Shown piece by piece: positions 16,821 through 22,447 of a stretch of 22,447 nt of DNA. A program made the translations under genes and the position numbers. Under the pieces are notes generated by a model. It was not told where the DNA came from. It saw only the letters and a program-made list of their open reading frames with translations, and searched no databases. The stretch's first letter is position 1. Each line of letters begins with the position of its first letter. Location of the stretch: positions 1 through 22,447 of IMG/VR virus record IMGVR_UViG_3300022932_000025; one strand, 5' to 3'. This DNA is from a virus.

Positions 16821-16924
16821 TCCAAAAATAAATCAAATAAAATAAAATAAAAATCCGTATAACTTGTTATTGCTAATTAATATATATATATTGCGTATAT
16901 ATTTTAAACGTAATCAGTAATTAA
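16821..16924. promoter_or_regulatory. Divergent intergenic control region
   Basis: This is the only divergent gap in the window, and it must drive the island rightward and the protease-capsid operon leftward. It is almost pure A/T. On the minus strand TATTTTTG (16830-16823) fits the Bacteroidota -7 consensus TAnnTTTG, without a convincing -33 element. On the plus strand TATATTTT (16898-16905) is a weaker match. A self-complementary AATATATATATATT run (16879-16892) could be an operator for the adjacent ribbon-helix-helix protein. The sites are assigned by eye only. Confidence 0.5.
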
Positions 16925-17080
16925 ATGGCAAATCAGAAAGGGGATAGATTTTTAATGATATTTTATGAAGACCAATTAGACAGAATAAAGAAAGTTTGTA
17001 AACAAGAAGGCTTTACAACTGTATCTAGTTTTATTAGATCATTAGTGATTAATCATGTAAATTCAAAACTTAAAAAATAA
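16925..17080 (+). CDS. Small ribbon-helix-helix (CopG/Arc-type) DNA-binding protein candidate
   Basis: This short gene encodes 51 residues. The pattern fits a ribbon-helix-helix domain: a strand (DRFLMIFY, about 7-14), helix A (DQLDRIKKVCKQEGF, about 16-30) and, after the turn, helix B (VSSFIRSLVINHV, about 34-46). The S-x-F-I-R-x-L-V segment is characteristic of CopG-like proteins. Such dimers bind palindromic operators, often in their own promoter. It is the first gene of the plus-strand island and starts about 20 bases after AT-rich palindromic sequence. One base separates it from the next ATG. I infer that it regulates the divergent promoters. Confidence 0.72.
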   Translation: MANQKGDRFLMIFYEDQLDRIKKVCKQEGFTTVSSFIRSLVINHVNSKLKK

Positions 17081-17081
17081 T

Positions 17082-17393
17082 ATGCAAGAGTTAACGGACG
17101 AAGAAAAAGAAAAGCTGTATTTAAATCCAGTCGTTTCAATTGAAGAAGGATTAAGGAACAAGATAGCAAGATTCCCTAGTAAAATTAAGGATACCGAAAA
17201 AGACTTAGCAAAATTAATAGCTATTAGGGATGATAAATTTTCAGAAGAGGTAAGGATTGAGTTTAATTATATAGGAATTAGCAAAAAAGAAGTTGTTGTT
17301 AAGATGTACAAGATTCTCATTGCTGACTGGAAGAAAGAATTGAAAGAAGCTAAGTTAGAACTTAAAAACTTGTTATATGAGCAAGATAAATAA
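17082..17393 (+). CDS. Hypothetical coiled-coil protein
   Basis: The 103-residue product is highly charged and mostly helical. Its N-terminus is ELTDEEKEKLYLNP, its centre has IARFPSKIKDTEKDLAKL, and its end, WKKELKEAKLELKNLLYEQD, forms a likely coiled coil. No catalytic motif, signal peptide or membrane segment is seen. Its last 17 bases overlap the HNH endonuclease start, so the end may have been shaped by insertion of that gene. I do not recognise the family. Confidence 0.6.
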   Translation: MQELTDEEKEKLYLNPVVSIEEGLRNKIARFPSKIKDTEKDLAKLIAIRDDKFSEEVRIEFNYIGISKKEVVVKMYKILIADWKKELKEAKLELKNLLYEQDK

Positions 17394-17991
17394 AGATGAA
17401 ATATTTTATCCGGTAATAGGCTTAGAGAAGTATTACGAGATAAACAGATTAGGGGTTGTTAGGAGTATTGATAGAACATATATTAAAGTAAATGGAGTTA
17501 AGTTTAATCATAAAGGAGCAGTTTTAACACAGAGAACCGCTTTTGGATATAAAACTGTAAATATGACAGTCTCAGAAATAGGCTATCATAAAATAATGAG
17601 AGTTCATAGACTTTTAGCTATGCAATTTATACCTAACCCTAATAATTATCCTGTCATTAATCACAAAAATGGAATTCGTGATGACAATAGATTATGTAAT
17701 ATTGAATGGGTTAGTGTTCAGTATAATAATTGGCACACATACAGTCAAGGCAGGCTAATGCACAATAGGGTATTATCTTATGATGATGTTCATTTTATTT
17801 ATCACAACACAATGGTTCCTCGTAAACCTTACAATAGACCGGGAAAATATACGATGAATGAAATGTGTGAAAAGTATAACGTAACTAAAAGAACCATCAT
17901 CAAGATTCTTAAAAAGTTATCTTACCTAGAAATGGTTAATACATTTGAAGATATAAGTTGGTATGGTGAAAAACAATTGAAACAAGCATAA
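17377..17991 (+). CDS. HNH homing-type endonuclease with NUMOD4 domain
   Basis: This 204-residue protein has NUMOD4 at residues about 8-35 (IFYPVIGLEKYYEINRLG, then VVRSIDR). The HNH nuclease core covers about 60-120: GYKTVNM, VHRLLAMQFIPNPNNYPVINHKNG, then DDNRLCNIEWVSVQYNN. H77, H96 and N108 are candidates for the metal and catalytic residues. A C-terminal helix-turn-helix (YTMNEMCEKYNVTKRTIIKIL, about 158-178) probably gives DNA specificity. Such enzymes are free-standing mobile nucleases common in phages; they cut related genomes and spread by repair. There is no intron or intein around it, and it overlaps the previous gene by 17 bases. It may have brought part of the island or simply landed in it. 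Confidence 0.9.
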   Translation: MSKINKDEIFYPVIGLEKYYEINRLGVVRSIDRTYIKVNGVKFNHKGAVLTQRTAFGYKTVNMTVSEIGYHKIMRVHRLLAMQFIPNPNNYPVINHKNGIRDDNRLCNIEWVSVQYNNWHTYSQGRLMHNRVLSYDDVHFIYHNTMVPRKPYNRPGKYTMNEMCEKYNVTKRTIIKILKKLSYLEMVNTFEDISWYGEKQLKQA

Positions 17992-18019
17992 CTTTATACA
18001 AACTCAAAAACCTACCAAA

Positions 18020-18250
18020 ATGAAAAAGAAAAAAGAAACCTCCGACGAAGAGATAAACTCAGACGCAAAGCACAGGTCAGAAGAAAAAGAATTAGAAGAC
18101 CAACGTGAAGAGGCGCGTAAAGAAATCGAAAAAGACATACCAGTTAAAAAGCGTGGCAAGTTTATTTCTTTCTTAGCTCAACTGCTTGGATTAGCTCCTC
18201 AAATTATAGGTATTCTTAAAGATACTAATGTTATTAAAAATAAGAAATGA
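18020..18250 (+). CDS. Small charged protein with C-terminal hydrophobic helix
   Basis: The 76-residue protein has a hydrophilic, helical first half (KKKKETSDEEINSDAKHRSE, then EDQREEARKEIEKDIP). After a basic turn (VKKRGK) comes a hydrophobic helix (FISFLAQLLGLAPQIIGIL, about 48-66) and a basic end. It could be tail-anchored in the membrane or membrane-active. There is no known motif and I do not recognise the family. It begins 28 bases after the endonuclease, and its stop overlaps the next start by four bases. Confidence 0.62.
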   Translation: MKKKKETSDEEINSDAKHRSEEKELEDQREEARKEIEKDIPVKKRGKFISFLAQLLGLAPQIIGILKDTNVIKNKK

Positions 18251-18588
18251 AACAAACACATGAATTCTATACAGTCATAGAAGATATATGGTACTATGAT
18301 GGGCCTTTATTAACCTACTGTAAAGATTTAGAAGGTGAAGATATGCTTCTTTATTGGGTAGACTATTCTGATAATACTAATACTTGGCTTGCTTCTACTA
18401 TTGGCGATGAACTTTATACGAAGTTTAAGAACAAAGAAGCAGATTTGAGAACTTGTGTATTAGGCGCAAAATCAAATATTTTAATAGAACTTGATATTCA
18501 TGCAAACGTCATTAGTGATAGAATTATTAATATTATAGATTTTCCTAATTATTTGCCTGAAAATGGGTGTATGTACGATATAGATTAA
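18247..18588 (+). CDS. Hypothetical protein, acidic, 113 residues
   Basis: This soluble, acidic protein has a beta-rich start: FYTVIEDIWYYDGPLLTYCK, then DMLLYWVDYSDNTNTWLAS. The YYDGPLL and WxD patterns recall a small domain of unknown function found in phages and plasmids (possibly DUF6575). This is from memory and is weak. A helix-turn (LYTKFKNKEADLRTC) and a Asp/Ile-rich end follow. It is translationally coupled to the preceding gene (ATGA overlap). No function can be assigned. Confidence 0.6.
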   Translation: MKQTHEFYTVIEDIWYYDGPLLTYCKDLEGEDMLLYWVDYSDNTNTWLASTIGDELYTKFKNKEADLRTCVLGAKSNILIELDIHANVISDRIINIIDFPNYLPENGCMYDID

Positions 18589-18594
18589 TAAATT

Positions 18595-18804
18595 ATGATA
18601 CTAAGAGTAGGGTTTAAATACAGAGTTAGAAATGAATCCGAATGCCTATTAAACGGATGGCCGGTAGAAGATACTATCATTTCAAAAGATGATTCACTAG
18701 AAAAGGACTTTATAGGTAAAAGTGGTATGAGTTACTATTCAAATGGGAGCGTTTACGGATCGATGCAAAAATGGGAAGACGATTTAATTGAAGAGATAAT
18801 TTAA
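18595..18804 (+). CDS. Hypothetical small beta-rich protein, 69 residues
   Basis: The product is a small beta-rich sequence with GFKYRVRNESE, LNGWPVEDTII, FIGKSGMSYYSNGSVYG and an acidic end, KWEDDLIEEI. The spacing of aromatic and glycine residues suggests a small SH3- or KOW-like barrel. It has six bases before it and 12 after it in the island operon. The family is not recognised. Confidence 0.55.
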   Translation: MILRVGFKYRVRNESECLLNGWPVEDTIISKDDSLEKDFIGKSGMSYYSNGSVYGSMQKWEDDLIEEII

Positions 18805-18816
18805 AATACAATAATT

Positions 18817-19104
18817 ATGACAACGAGAATAACAAGAAAAGAATTAATTGACAGAGGATTTACAGAATCTAGTGGTAGAAATGTTTTAACTAAATTACTA
18901 TCAAATGAAACGCCTCTGGGAAATTGGAAAGAAATACCTGAAAAGAAAAGAGATCATACATTATCTATTGAAGTGTATATAACTGACTTAAATGAAATAT
19001 TCTCAGTTCACTTAATGGTAAGTCCCGGAAACATTGAATTCAAATTAAAAGATAATCCGACAATTGGGGATCTGGATAGTTTAATAAAATCACTTGAATT
19101 ATGA
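18817..19104 (+). CDS. Island paralogue 1 (RKELIDRGF family)
   Basis: The 95-residue protein is the first of three tandem relatives. It starts TRITRKELIDRGFTES, has a central beta region (HTLSIEVYITDLNEIFSVHL) and ends TIGDLDSLIKSLEL. The N-terminal helix with L(I)xRGF and the C-terminal (I)xDLDxLI(K/R)xL helix are shared with the next two genes. The two ends look like a small alpha-beta-alpha domain with a conserved frame and a variable middle. Function is unknown. Similar short proteins seem common in phages and plasmids of Bacteroidota, though I could not search. The stop overlaps the next start by four bases. Confidence 0.65.
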   Translation: MTTRITRKELIDRGFTESSGRNVLTKLLSNETPLGNWKEIPEKKRDHTLSIEVYITDLNEIFSVHLMVSPGNIEFKLKDNPTIGDLDSLIKSLEL

Positions 19105-19385
19105 TAACTAGACAAGAATTAATAGATAGAGGGTTTTGCAGTAATAGGGAGTACCCAGGAGAAGGCAATGTCTTACTACTTAGATCAGTTTGGATTAGGC
19201 ACGAAGATTGTTTTTCCATAAACGCCTATTTTGAAAAAGATATTTTGAAAAATTTAACATTGGATGTTTCTATTGAATATAAAATAGAACAAGATGTATA
19301 TGATAATTTATCTACTTATTTAAATTTAGATAAAAACACGCCTATTGAAGACATTGACCATTTAATTAGAATACTTGGATTATGA
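19101..19385 (+). CDS. Island paralogue 2 (RQELIDRGF family)
   Basis: The 94-residue product has the same N-terminus (ITRQELIDRGF) and C-terminus (TPIEDIDHLIRILGL) as the preceding gene, while its middle differs (NVLLLRSVWIRHEDCFSI; LTLDVSIEYKIEQDV). The N-terminal coding DNA also resembles that of paralogue 1, so the two arose by tandem duplication. It carries two Cys and several acidic residues but no known catalytic motif. It is joined to both neighbours by four-base ATGA overlaps. Confidence 0.65.
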   Translation: MITRQELIDRGFCSNREYPGEGNVLLLRSVWIRHEDCFSINAYFEKDILKNLTLDVSIEYKIEQDVYDNLSTYLNLDKNTPIEDIDHLIRILGL

Positions 19386-19615
19386 CAAAGAACGCCTTAA
19401 TTAAATTGGGTTTTAAGCAATACAATTATATATATGAACTGCCTTTAAATAAACACGGAGTAGATATGTCAATTGTAGTCAATATGGACAACAAGGAACT
19501 TATAAATATTAGCCTTGATTGCATATTCAATAACAATAGAATTCCTGCTGTTATTCCTAATATTAAAACAATTTCTCAACTAAAAACATTCATTAAACTA
19601 CTATCAAATGATTAA
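19382..19615 (+). CDS. Island paralogue 3 (shorter)
   Basis: The 77-residue protein keeps the frame of the family: TKNALIKLGFKQYN at the start and TISQLKTFIKLLSN at the end, with a shortened middle (VDMSIVVNMDNKELINISLD). It is the most diverged of the three. Its stop overlaps the next start by eight bases, which suggests a compact co-translated operon. Function is unknown. Confidence 0.6.
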   Translation: MTKNALIKLGFKQYNYIYELPLNKHGVDMSIVVNMDNKELINISLDCIFNNNRIPAVIPNIKTISQLKTFIKLLSND

Positions 19616-19943
19616 AATACAGAAAGAAGATTACCGTATCATTGCATGGACTTGTGGCTGGTTAATTGTAGGGTTGATAATAGGCTATTCCGTTAGATCA
19701 CAATTCAAATCAATACACAACGAAGAACTAACTAACAAGGCGTTAATTATCGTGTTTAATGAACGTACTGATAACTTACTAGATAAATATCCATGTTTAG
19801 AATATAGTGATGCTCAAAAGGTTATTTTTATTCAAGGCTATAATCAAAGAATAAAAGATAGTCAAGATGAGGTTAATGCTTTTAAACTTAAATTATCAGA
19901 TGAGTTTCATAAAAAGAATTATAAACCTGAATCATTCAAATGA
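19608..19943 (+). CDS. Hypothetical single-pass membrane protein
   Basis: This 111-residue protein has a basic, short N-terminus and one membrane helix at about residues 11-29 (IIAWTCGWLIVGLIIGYSV). A soluble helical domain of about 80 residues follows (NEELTNKALIIVFNERTD; QKVIFIQGYNQRIKDSQDE). The membrane anchor plus helical ectodomain would fit a spanin-like or envelope-associated lysis or exclusion factor, but there is no specific motif. It overlaps paralogue 3 by eight bases and the next membrane gene by four. Confidence 0.6.
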   Translation: MIKIQKEDYRIIAWTCGWLIVGLIIGYSVRSQFKSIHNEELTNKALIIVFNERTDNLLDKYPCLEYSDAQKVIFIQGYNQRIKDSQDEVNAFKLKLSDEFHKKNYKPESFK

Positions 19944-20215
19944 CAATCGAACAGAAAAAACACAAAGCCAATTTAAAACTTGTTGGAGCTAATAAGTTCT
20001 GTGAAATATTTAATGCGTCTTACTATTTCTTTATGGGCGCATTATTTTCTTTGCTTTTTTCAGAAAATAGATTCGGAATAATATCTGCCATATTTTTATG
20101 TATAGGTATTATTTCAAGGATAGTTTATTATATATTTAAATCAGTATTAAAAGAAGCACTAAAAGAGTTGGATGAGATCGAGAAAGTTAAGTCTTGGACT
20201 TTCAGTAATAATTAA
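19940..20215 (+). CDS. Hypothetical two-helix membrane protein
   Basis: The 91-residue protein has a basic N-terminus (EQKKHKANLKLVGANKFC) and two hydrophobic helices, about 27-40 (SYYFFMGALFSLLF) and 46-67 (GIISAIFLCIGIISRIVYY). A charged tail follows (LKEALKELDEIEKVK). Its size and two membrane segments fit a class II holin, but no endolysin is nearby, so the role is undecided. It is the last gene of the island. Its stop overlaps the end of the convergent head morphogenesis gene by four bases, leaving no room for a terminator between them. Confidence 0.6.
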   Translation: MTIEQKKHKANLKLVGANKFCEIFNASYYFFMGALFSLLFSENRFGIISAIFLCIGIISRIVYYIFKSVLKEALKELDEIEKVKSWTFSNN

Positions 20216-21015
20216 ATAAATCCTCCATCTTTTTTACGGTAATGGCATTTACACCGGCAATTTGCGACTAAGTTTATAGGTAATACAGGATCAAACGGGA
20301 ATTTAGCCATATATCCACCAACGTTAAATTTAGATTCAGCCGGTATATATGCTGTTGTAACGTAACGATGACCATCACGAAGAGCATCATCCCATAAACG
20401 CACCCATTTCTTTTCTAATGTTACATTTAATTCCCTTGATACATAGATAGCCGATTCTTCTTCTGCCATAGCCGACACAAACCTAGATTCAATTTCAGCA
20501 ATCAATTTACTTCTACTCGCTGAATGTTCCCCTAAAAGATTTTTCCGTATAAAACGAGAAAGCCTACTCTTAGGTAGGTTTAGTTTCTTAGCTTCATTAA
20601 GTACTTTTAATATTCTTTGCTTAGATGTTTCTATTACCGAAGTAGTACGTTTAACAACCTCAGCAGAACGGGTTAAATCTTTTAGTTTTTGAATCCATAA
20701 GGCATTAGCTAATGTAGGCGTATCAATAATAGATCCTAAACTTCTTTTTAAGGCATCATATGATTGAATGAAGGAGCTTTGTCCTATGGTAGTATACATT
20801 GTTATATACACTAATAATAAATCGTCGTCGTCGAATAATTCAGCTATTCTCGCAGATGCCTCATCCAAGCCTACGTTATCAACCAAAGTAACAAGATTGC
20901 TAGCTATTTTTTTAAAATACTTTTGCATGACAGAATAGGCATATCTAGAATATTTAATTCCACGCCTATCTAATACCGCCCATAATCTTTGTTCCTCTTG
21001 TTGCTCTCTTGTCAC
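20212..21015 (-). CDS. Phage head morphogenesis protein, Mu gpF-like
   Basis: The 267-residue product has the Mu F-like C-terminal domain: RSKLIAEIESRFVSAMAEEE, then KKWVRLWDDALRDGHRYVTT, FNVGGYMAKFPFDP and the diagnostic ANCRCKCHYRK close to the end. Such minor head proteins are packaged or bound near the portal and often come after the portal gene. The first 150 residues are helical (DEASARIAELFDDDDLLLV). No ATG exists between the upstream in-frame stop (about 21043) and the body, so a GTG at 21015 is the most likely start, with an A-rich leader. The gene ends in convergent overlap with the plus-strand island. Confidence 0.85.
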   Translation of the reverse strand: MTREQQEEQRLWAVLDRRGIKYSRYAYSVMQKYFKKIASNLVTLVDNVGLDEASARIAELFDDDDLLLVYITMYTTIGQSSFIQSYDALKRSLGSIIDTPTLANALWIQKLKDLTRSAEVVKRTTSVIETSKQRILKVLNEAKKLNLPKSRLSRFIRKNLLGEHSASRSKLIAEIESRFVSAMAEEESAIYVSRELNVTLEKKWVRLWDDALRDGHRYVTTAYIPAESKFNVGGYMAKFPFDPVLPINLVANCRCKCHYRKKDGGFI

Positions 21016-21061
21016 TGTTTGGTTTTCTTTTTTCGTTATTAGCTATACATTCTTAGAGGGA

Positions 21062-22279
21062 TTAAATAAGAGGAAATTGTTCATCTAAGAATGGCTTGAC
21101 CACATTAAACATCAAAGCATTTGAAGCTACATTTGGGTGTACTCCATCTGTTCCGGCAGCTTCGCTATAATTTCCTTGCACCGTAGCTGTATATGCTGTA
21201 CCTAAACTTAAATACTTGGTCTTGCTATCACCTAATGTTTGCACTGTGTTCTGCATAGCCGTGCGCAATCCTACCAATTGAGCTTCTCTTGTTGCATTAA
21301 ACATTGGAGTTGGCCCTAACATCAATAATTTTGCTTGTGTTTGCATGTTTTTCTTCCATTTCACAAAATTTTGATAATCCAATGTGGCTGCTGCGAGTTG
21401 GGTGTCAATAACGGATTGTGCAGCCCCCGCAATGGTATTATTCGTTCCTGCGCAATAAACAATAAGATCCCATTTTCTTGAATTGTATAACCCATTTATT
21501 CTGTTACGTTCAAGACCTCCGGTTGTAATAGCGTGTACAGCCATTACAACCATTTCGGCATTTACACCTTTGTCATTATAATAATCACGAATTTTTGTAG
21601 TGTAAACGGCATTCGGTAAATATGTTTGCGCTGTTGCATTTAAATTAGCGCCATACTGAATTGAATCACCAATAAAAAGAATATTCTTATCAGATGTTAA
21701 GTTTAAATCGTCGGTAATATCAATACCGGAAATCCCTCCTGTAATAACAATTGCCGTTCCGTCGCTATCGTACTGGGTTATAAGAATGCGGCCATTACTG
21801 TGGAGTTTTAGACCTTTTAAGTCAAATTTAACATCTTGTCCTGGCTGTAACTGCTTTCTTAAATAAAGCACCTTTCCGCTATTAAAGGCATCATTTATTT
21901 CAATATTTATAGTTGTTTTTTTATCAGATGCTACGGAAATTTCATTCAAGACATAACAGCGTGTTGGCGGCACAAATATTTGTGTCATTGCAGAAGCTGT
22001 GTTAGGCGAAGTGGTACTATTTGAAGTGGCGGGTCTATAATCTAGCACTATCCCCCCTAATACAGGAGCTAAATTAAACCCTTCACAAAGTAACCTTTCG
22101 TCATAGGAAAGTCTATTATAAAGCCTACCCCCATCTTTCAACACATTAGAAGCATTAACCCCATCCGCGAAAGCAGTCTTAATGTTTGTAAAGAATGGAG
22201 CTAACCCTGCTAAGTAATCGCCTACTGATTTTCCTATCCTATCAGAAGCTACTTGAAGTATATCTGTTTTTAATGCCAT
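21062..22279 (-). CDS. SGNH/GDSL hydrolase-domain protein, probably a virion component
   Basis: The 405-residue protein has three parts. Residues 1 to about 80 are an N-terminal region, about 95-185 are beta-rich (IFVPPTRCYVLNEISV; YLRKQLQPGQDVKFDLKG), and about 190-405 form an SGNH hydrolase. Block I is ILFIGDSIQYG with nucleophile S206. A TTGG stands for block II, block III is CAGTNN (278-281), and block V is DGVHPN with D378 and H381. The usual Asp of the GxND block is Asn here. Members cleave esters, often O-acetyl groups on glycans. Phages use them in tail fibres and tailspikes; here the gene lies between an unknown partial gene and the Mu F-like head gene. There is no signal peptide, consistent with a virion part. 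Confidence 0.87.
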   Translation of the reverse strand: MALKTDILQVASDRIGKSVGDYLAGLAPFFTNIKTAFADGVNASNVLKDGGRLYNRLSYDERLLCEGFNLAPVLGGIVLDYRPATSNSTTSPNTASAMTQIFVPPTRCYVLNEISVASDKKTTINIEINDAFNSGKVLYLRKQLQPGQDVKFDLKGLKLHSNGRILITQYDSDGTAIVITGGISGIDITDDLNLTSDKNILFIGDSIQYGANLNATAQTYLPNAVYTTKIRDYYNDKGVNAEMVVMAVHAITTGGLERNRINGLYNSRKWDLIVYCAGTNNTIAGAAQSVIDTQLAAATLDYQNFVKWKKNMQTQAKLLMLGPTPMFNATREAQLVGLRTAMQNTVQTLGDSKTKYLSLGTAYTATVQGNYSEAAGTDGVHPNVASNALMFNVVKPFLDEQFPLI

Positions 22280-22281
22280 TT

Positions 22282-22447
22282 CTAATTCGTTAAGTAGTCA
22301 GGGTCTAAACCTAAAAAAGCTACTCTCTTTCCAGAAGGTAGCAATGGATTGTAAGTATAAAAAGAAGGGTTTCCTTCGTTATAATTTGTATCGGATATTA
22401 CATCAATACGCTTATAATCAGAACCTGTAAACAAAGGAACAGCATCA
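22282..22447 (-). CDS. Unknown protein, C-terminal 54 residues only
   Basis: A minus-strand frame enters from the right edge and ends at TAG (22284-22282), three bases before the hydrolase start. The visible end reads PLFTGSDYKRIDVISDTN, then NEGNPSFYTYNPLLPSGKRV and GLDPDYLTN. The RIDV... and PLLPSG pattern recalls the C-terminal parts of phage fibre or appendage proteins; this is weak. It is probably co-transcribed with the hydrolase and may form the same virion structure. Confidence 0.7.
   Translation of the reverse strand, partial: DAVPLFTGSDYKRIDVISDTNYNEGNPSFYTYNPLLPSGKRVAFLGLDPDYLTN

Noticed and set aside
16879-16892. AT alternating run as a replication origin
   Set aside because: It is short, has no iterons or replication gene nearby, and is better explained as promoter or operator sequence.
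19940-20215. Confident holin assignment for the two-helix membrane protein
   Set aside because: Topology fits, but no endolysin or spanin is recognisable nearby and there is no family signature.

Overview
The window is part of the late (structural) region of a tailed phage or prophage with a long non-contractile tail (siphovirus type). The likely host is a member of the Bacteroidota. This rests on the AT-rich sequence, A-rich leaders with few canonical Shine-Dalgarno sites, and tail-fibre repeats (LGYTP, LLDGxH and GDRVL types) that I recall from phages of that phylum. No bacterial chromosomal gene, integrase or tRNA is visible, so lytic versus prophage state cannot be decided. Coding density is close to complete; the longest gene-free stretch is about 134 bases.

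Layout. The structural genes are on the minus strand and read from right to left. At the right edge lie the C-terminus of an unidentified protein (22282-22447), an SGNH/GDSL hydrolase (21062-22279) and a Mu gpF-like head morphogenesis protein (20212-21015). The programme is then interrupted by a roughly 3.3 kb plus-strand island (16925-20215). It holds eleven small genes: a ribbon-helix-helix regulator candidate, a coiled-coil protein, a NUMOD4/HNH endonuclease, a basic/hydrophobic small protein, two unknowns, a tandem triplet of paralogues and two small membrane proteins. Minus-strand morphogenesis resumes at 16790 with an HK97-type prohead protease and an HK97-fold major capsid protein, followed by a hairpin. 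Next come two glycosyltransferases (GT25-like and GT4-like), three small proteins, and the head-tail set: gp6-like connector, head-closure protein, HK97 gp10-like protein and tail terminator. The tail genes follow: tube protein, two tail-assembly chaperone reading frames joined by a dnaX-type slippery site, and a 702-residue tape measure protein. The left third of the window (1-7210) is one uninterrupted reading frame of at least 2403 codons. It runs off the left edge and seems to combine a tail-tip/hub-like N-terminus with a long repetitive receptor-binding fibre.

How the genes work together. Protease, capsid protein and Mu F-like protein build the prohead. The connector, closure, gp10-like and terminator proteins join head to tail. 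The chaperones load the tape measure, which sets the length of the tube. The giant protein forms the tip and fibre. The glycosyltransferases and the SGNH hydrolase are carbohydrate-active additions placed inside the head genes rather than beside the fibre genes. The most unusual parts are the plus-strand island inside the head module, the glycosyltransferase pair directly after the capsid gene, and the internally duplicated giant fibre.
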